A stretch of 64,000 nt of DNA, from the NCBI GenBank assembly GCA_934524985.1, contig CAKSYT010000002.1, positions 261,101 through 325,100 of the forward strand, written 5' to 3'. Shown here piece by piece: positions 61,060 through 64,000 of this stretch; the first letter of the stretch is position 1, and every line of letters starts with the position of its first letter. The notes under the pieces were generated by a model that was given only the letters and a program-made list of their open reading frames with translations, was not told the DNA's origin and made no database searches. Position numbers and translations under genes: made by a program. The DNA comes from an uncultured Faecalibacterium sp. GTDB taxonomy: Bacteria > Bacillota > Clostridia > Oscillospirales > Ruminococcaceae.

Positions 61060-62985
61060 ATGGAAAACGTAATTCTGCAGCCCATTGAGGTGGGCGGACA
61101 GACCTTTAAAAACCGCATCATGTTCCCCCCGCTGACCACCGGCTACGAGAAAAACGGTATGATCAGCGAGCAGGACATGGGCTTCTACACCCGTCTGGCA
61201 AAGGGCGGTGTGGGCTACATCGTTCTGGGCGATGTGGCACCCATCAACAGCTTTTCTCCCACCCCCAAGCTGTTTGACGACAGCCAGATCCCTGCCTTCA
61301 AGGCACTGGCCGACAGCGTACACGCCTACGGCACCAAGCTCGGCGTCCAGCTCTTCCACCCGGAGTACGATGTGGACGCCATCAACAGCCTGTTCATGCA
61401 GAAGAAGTTTGACGAGATGCGTCAGCGCCTGCATCACGACATGATGTTCTTTACCGATGAGGTCAGCGAGGAGATGCTGATGGCCATCATCGATAAGATG
61501 TGCGCCTGCGCAGTGCGTGCCCAGAAGGCCGGTGTGGACGTCATTCAGATCCACGGCGACCGCCTGAACGGCTGCCTGTGCTCCACCCGCATGAACCACC
61601 GCACCGACAAGTTCGGCGGCAGTCTGGAGAACCGCGTCCGCTTTGCCCGCATGCTGACCCGCGCCATCCGCAAGGCTGTGCCGGGTATGGTCATCGACTA
61701 CAAGCTGTCCATCGTCACCCCGCAGCGCGGCAAGGGCGGCATTGACGAGGCCGACGCCGTGCAGTTTGCCCAGTGGCTGGTGGAGGACGGCGTGGATATG
61801 CTCCACGTTGCACAGGCCAACCACACCGGCAACATGGCCGACACCATCCCTCCCATGGGTGTGCAGCCCTACGGCTTCTTTGTCAAGATCGCCGGGGACA
61901 TCAAAAAGGCCGTCAATGTACCGGTGAGCGCCGTGGGCCGTATCGTAGACGCCGACATGGCCGCGCGTGTCATTGAGAGCGGCATGGCTGACATGGTCGC
62001 CGTGGGCCGTCCGCTGCTGGCAGACCCCGACTGGGGCACCAAGATCGCTGCCGGGAAGGCCTGCGATATCCGCCGCTGCATCAGCTGCAACAAGGGCTGC
62101 ACCGATGCCATCCAGAACCGCCAGTTCCTCTCCTGCGTGCTGAATGCGGAGAACGGCTACGAGAACACCCGCAGCATCCAGCCCGCAGCGCAGAAAAAGA
62201 AGATTGCCGTCCTCGGCGGCGGCCCTGCCGGTCTGGAAGCCGCCCGTGTGGCAGCACTGCGCGGCCATGACGTGACCCTGTTTGAAAAGACCACCTCTCT
62301 GGGCGGCCAGCTGAACATTGCCTGCGTGCCTCCCCGCAAGGAGGAGATGCGCCGCGCCGCACAGGATCTGATCCACGCGGTCTGCAACGCCGGTGTACAC
62401 CTGTGCATGGCACAGGCTCCCACCGCCGAGCAGCTGAAGGACGCCGGTTTCGAGGCCGTCATCAACGCTGTGGGCGCACACAGCGCAGCGCCCCGCATCC
62501 CCGGCATCGACAGCGTGAACGTTGCCGACGCTTGGAAGGTGCTGGCCGGTGAGCAGCAGGTGTATGGCACGGTGGCCGTCATCGGCGGCGGCATGGTAGG
62601 CTGCGAGACCGCAGAGTATCTGGCTGCCCGCGGCTGCAAGGTGTCGGTCATCGAGATGATGGACAAGATCGCAGCCGGTGAGAGCACCACCATTCTGCCC
62701 ACCCTGCTGGAAAACTACAAGACCTACGGCGTGGAGCAGTACCCCAGCCACAAGGTCAAGGAGTTCCGTATGGATGCCGTCGTCTGCGAGAACAAGGACG
62801 GCACAGAGGTGACCATCCCCTGTGACTATATCGTGCTGGCCATGGGCGCACGCTCTAACGAATTTGACGCTGCTGCGCTGGAAGCTGCCGGTATCCCGGT
62901 GTACTCCATCGGCGATGCCGCAGGTAAGGCTGCGGATATCTCCAACGCCATCCGCACCGGTTACGATACCGCCTGCCAGCTGTAA
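61060..62985 (+). CDS. Old-yellow-enzyme/2,4-dienoyl-CoA-reductase-type iron-sulfur flavoprotein
   Basis: A 641-residue ene-reductase with three parts: an FMN barrel (1-330), a 4Fe-4S site CxxCx3Cx11C (Cys340, 343, 347, 359), and an FAD/NAD(P)H module with two dinucleotide folds (AVLGGGPAGLEAARVA and VAVIGGGMVGCETAEYL). The family reduces activated C=C bonds (FadH, enoate reductases, bile-acid BaiCD/BaiH, cinnamate and steroid reductases). The active-site segment reads IHGDRLNGCLCSTRMNHRTD, not the HGAHGYL of classical members, so it belongs to a distinct subgroup. The substrate is unknown; operon partners point to an unsaturated carboxylate or its ester. Confidence 0.92.
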   Translation: MENVILQPIEVGGQTFKNRIMFPPLTTGYEKNGMISEQDMGFYTRLAKGGVGYIVLGDVAPINSFSPTPKLFDDSQIPAFKALADSVHAYGTKLGVQLFHPEYDVDAINSLFMQKKFDEMRQRLHHDMMFFTDEVSEEMLMAIIDKMCACAVRAQKAGVDVIQIHGDRLNGCLCSTRMNHRTDKFGGSLENRVRFARMLTRAIRKAVPGMVIDYKLSIVTPQRGKGGIDEADAVQFAQWLVEDGVDMLHVAQANHTGNMADTIPPMGVQPYGFFVKIAGDIKKAVNVPVSAVGRIVDADMAARVIESGMADMVAVGRPLLADPDWGTKIAAGKACDIRRCISCNKGCTDAIQNRQFLSCVLNAENGYENTRSIQPAAQKKKIAVLGGGPAGLEAARVAALRGHDVTLFEKTTSLGGQLNIACVPPRKEEMRRAAQDLIHAVCNAGVHLCMAQAPTAEQLKDAGFEAVINAVGAHSAAPRIPGIDSVNVADAWKVLAGEQQVYGTVAVIGGGMVGCETAEYLAARGCKVSVIEMMDKIAAGESTTILPTLLENYKTYGVEQYPSHKVKEFRMDAVVCENKDGTEVTIPCDYIVLAMGARSNEFDAAALEAAGIPVYSIGDAAGKAADISNAIRTGYDTACQL

Positions 62986-63006
62986 AACAAAAATATAGCT
63001 CTATTT

Positions 63007-63049
63007 GTGGGTCAGAAACGCCTGTGGGCGCTTCTGACCCACTTTTTTA
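63007..63049 (+). terminator. Terminator of the AraC-controlled operon
   Basis: A 16-nt arm pair (GTGGGTCAGAAACGCC at 63007-63022 against GGCGCTTCTGACCCAC at 63027-63042) followed by TTTTTT. Confidence 0.92.
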
Positions 63050-63630
63050 CCCTCTCAGGCAAAGGCGTCAGGTTTTTGCCACGCCGTAAGCCTTGTCGTT
63101 AAAGTTTCAGACGCAATAAGAAACCTTCCCGCCACCGCTTAAGCCTTCACCCACCGGGGGAAGGTGGCGCATAGCGCCGGATGAGGGGCAGCACCCGCTA
63201 GCCTCGCACGCCCTCTCAGGCGCTCCCGCGCCAGCTCTCCCAAGGGGAGAGCCAAGGTTTAAAGTCCGTTGCTAAAGTATCAGGCATCATGAGGAAGCTT
63301 TCGGCAGTGTTCTTGGCTCTCCCTTTGAGGAAAGACTTCCCCCGCTCCGGGGGAAGATGTCACCGCAGGTGACAAAAGGGGGAATCTGTCAAAGCCGTCA
63401 GGCTTTGACTGAGAGGGCGCACGCCGTTAGCCCTGTCGCTAAAGCATCAGACGCAATGAGAAAACTTCCCGCCACCGCTGAAGCCTTCACCCGCCGGGGG
63501 AAGGCTTCCTCTGAGATGGGGCCTTTGGCATGGCGACAAAGTTTCCGTCTAAAGTGCAAAGTGCCCGGGCGCGCCAGAGGCTCCCTCCCAGAGGGAGCTG
63601 GCAAAGCCGTCAGGCTTTGACTGAGGGAGT
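63049..63630. repeat. Tandem, degenerate family A repeats
   Basis: Several palindromic fragments in series: ACCCTCTCAGGC (63050), CGCCCTCTCAGGCGC then CCAGCTCTCCC/GGGAGAGC (63210-63251), CTTCCCCC/GGGGGAAG and TGTCACCGCAGGTGACA (63337-63375), AAGCCGTCAGGCTTTGACTG (63393 and again 63603), and GGCTCCCTC/GAGGGAGC (63579-63599). Spacing is irregular and units differ, so this is not a CRISPR. No gene is supported in the 63050-63888 gap. Confidence 0.7.
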
Positions 63631-63649
63631 TCGTTCCAAACCCCTCCCG

Positions 63650-63865
63650 TGAAAATGGAATACCGGAGCGTCCGCAGACGCTCCGGTATTCCGAAATTAT
63701 AAAATAATCTTTCCGCTGCAACGACGACGACCGCCGCCAGCGGCGGAAACAGGGAGGAGTTGTTGGGGCAGCGGCCAGCAAGACGCGAGTGCCGCCCAAG
63801 GCACGAAGCGGATGCTGGGTGCCGCAACCCGGAAGAAGCGGGGCGCATTCAAAATCGTCCCACAT
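63650..63865. repeat. Family B repeat with one 36-nt hairpin
   Basis: A perfect hairpin at 63657-63692 with the GTCCGCAGAC centre, preceded by CCGTGAAAAT and followed by GAAATTATAAAATAATC, with the GCGCATTCAAAATCGTCCC tail at 63843-63861. About 120 unrelated bases lie between hairpin and tail. Confidence 0.75.
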
Positions 63866-63888
63866 AAAAAGGCTGCTGCACAAAAACT

Positions 63889-64000
63889 GAAGTGAACCCC
63901 AAAAGTTAGACAAAAATAAGATTAAGCGACTCGAACGGTCTGAATCCTGTACTGCACAGGGCTCAGGCCGTTTAGTTTTAATTTGATTCGGCGGTTGTTG
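63889..64000 (-). mobile_element. IS3-family insertion sequence, end fragment
   Basis: The left border reads TGAAGTGAACCCCAAAAGTT then AGACA, like the terminal repeats of IS150-type IS3 elements, followed by the 3' end of the transposase frame. The rest lies beyond the window. Confidence 0.8.
63922..64000 (-). CDS. IS3-family transposase OrfB, C-terminal end (partial)
   Basis: The minus strand encodes NNRRIKLKLNGLSPVQYR then IQTVRVA and a TAA stop at 63922-63924. This is the characteristic C-terminus of IS3/IS150 DDE transposases (NxxRIKxKLxGLSPVxYR). Only about 25 codons are visible, so integrity cannot be judged. Confidence 0.85.
   Translation of the reverse strand, partial: NNRRIKLKLNGLSPVQYRIQTVRVA

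Noticed and set aside
63049..63630. Repeat cluster considered as a CRISPR array
   Set aside because: Units are of different length and sequence, spacing is irregular, the pieces are palindromic arms of a dispersed repeat, and no cas genes are present.

Overview
The window looks like a chromosomal segment of a gut Firmicute of the Oscillospiraceae (Ruminococcaceae), most likely Faecalibacterium or a close relative. This rests on the high GC of the genes with AT-rich spacers, the Gram-positive nusA-ylxR-ylxQ-infB operon, ftsEX with an M23 hydrolase, strong ribosome binding sites, and many short palindromic intergenic repeats. The genus is inferred from gene content and was not tested by alignment. 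No rRNA, tRNA or CRISPR array was seen.

Layout, left to right. (1) 1-6.0 kb: gap; citrate synthase coupled to a small membrane protein; a SpoIID-like protein; a secreted C39-like cysteine peptidase. (2) 6.5-10.6 kb: one large secreted pectin enzyme joining a PL9-type pectate lyase to a CE12-type acetylesterase. (3) 10.7-16.5 kb: ftsE-ftsX-M23 hydrolase-small membrane ORF-S41 peptidase-rsmA, with two copies of a MITE-like palindrome at gene ends. (4) 16.6-18.8 kb: a PucR/CdaR regulator and an RsuA-type pseudouridine synthase. (5) 18.8-31.8 kb: purine operon purE-F-M-N-O-H-D-L-B on the minus strand, with a split AICAR transformylase/PurO pair in place of fused PurH, interrupted by palindromic repeats. 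(6) 31.8-35.4 kb: ybaK, DAHP synthase with a twin operator, a DUF3783-like protein and apbE. (7) 35.7-39.6 kb: glycolytic operon pgk-tpiA-gpmI. (8) 39.7-48.3 kb: rimP-nusA-ylxR-ylxQ-infB-rbfA-nrnA-truB-ribF. (9) 48.3-53.6 kb: M29 aminopeptidase, AGCS symporter, MATE exporter behind an attenuator-like leader, and a phosphodiesterase. (10) 53.6-57.8 kb: a candidate small RNA, a short pyruvate-kinase paralogue, a PfkB kinase, and the beta and tiny gamma subunits of a sodium-pumping decarboxylase. (11) 57.8-63.0 kb: a divergent AraC regulator beside a transporter-esterase-ene-reductase operon. (12) 63.0-64.0 kb: a repeat-rich gap and the end of an IS3-family element.

The genes describe a carbohydrate-fermenting anaerobe: four glycolytic enzymes, a secreted pectinase, de novo purine and aromatic synthesis, and a sodium pump. 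The least ordinary parts are regulatory or structural: 36-nt hairpins whose arms covary between copies, an sRNA with its own promoter and terminator, several promoter-embedded dyads, the MATE leader, and the AraC-controlled operon that may import and reduce an esterified unsaturated compound. At least a dozen promoters share a near-consensus sigma-A layout, most with exactly 17-bp spacing.
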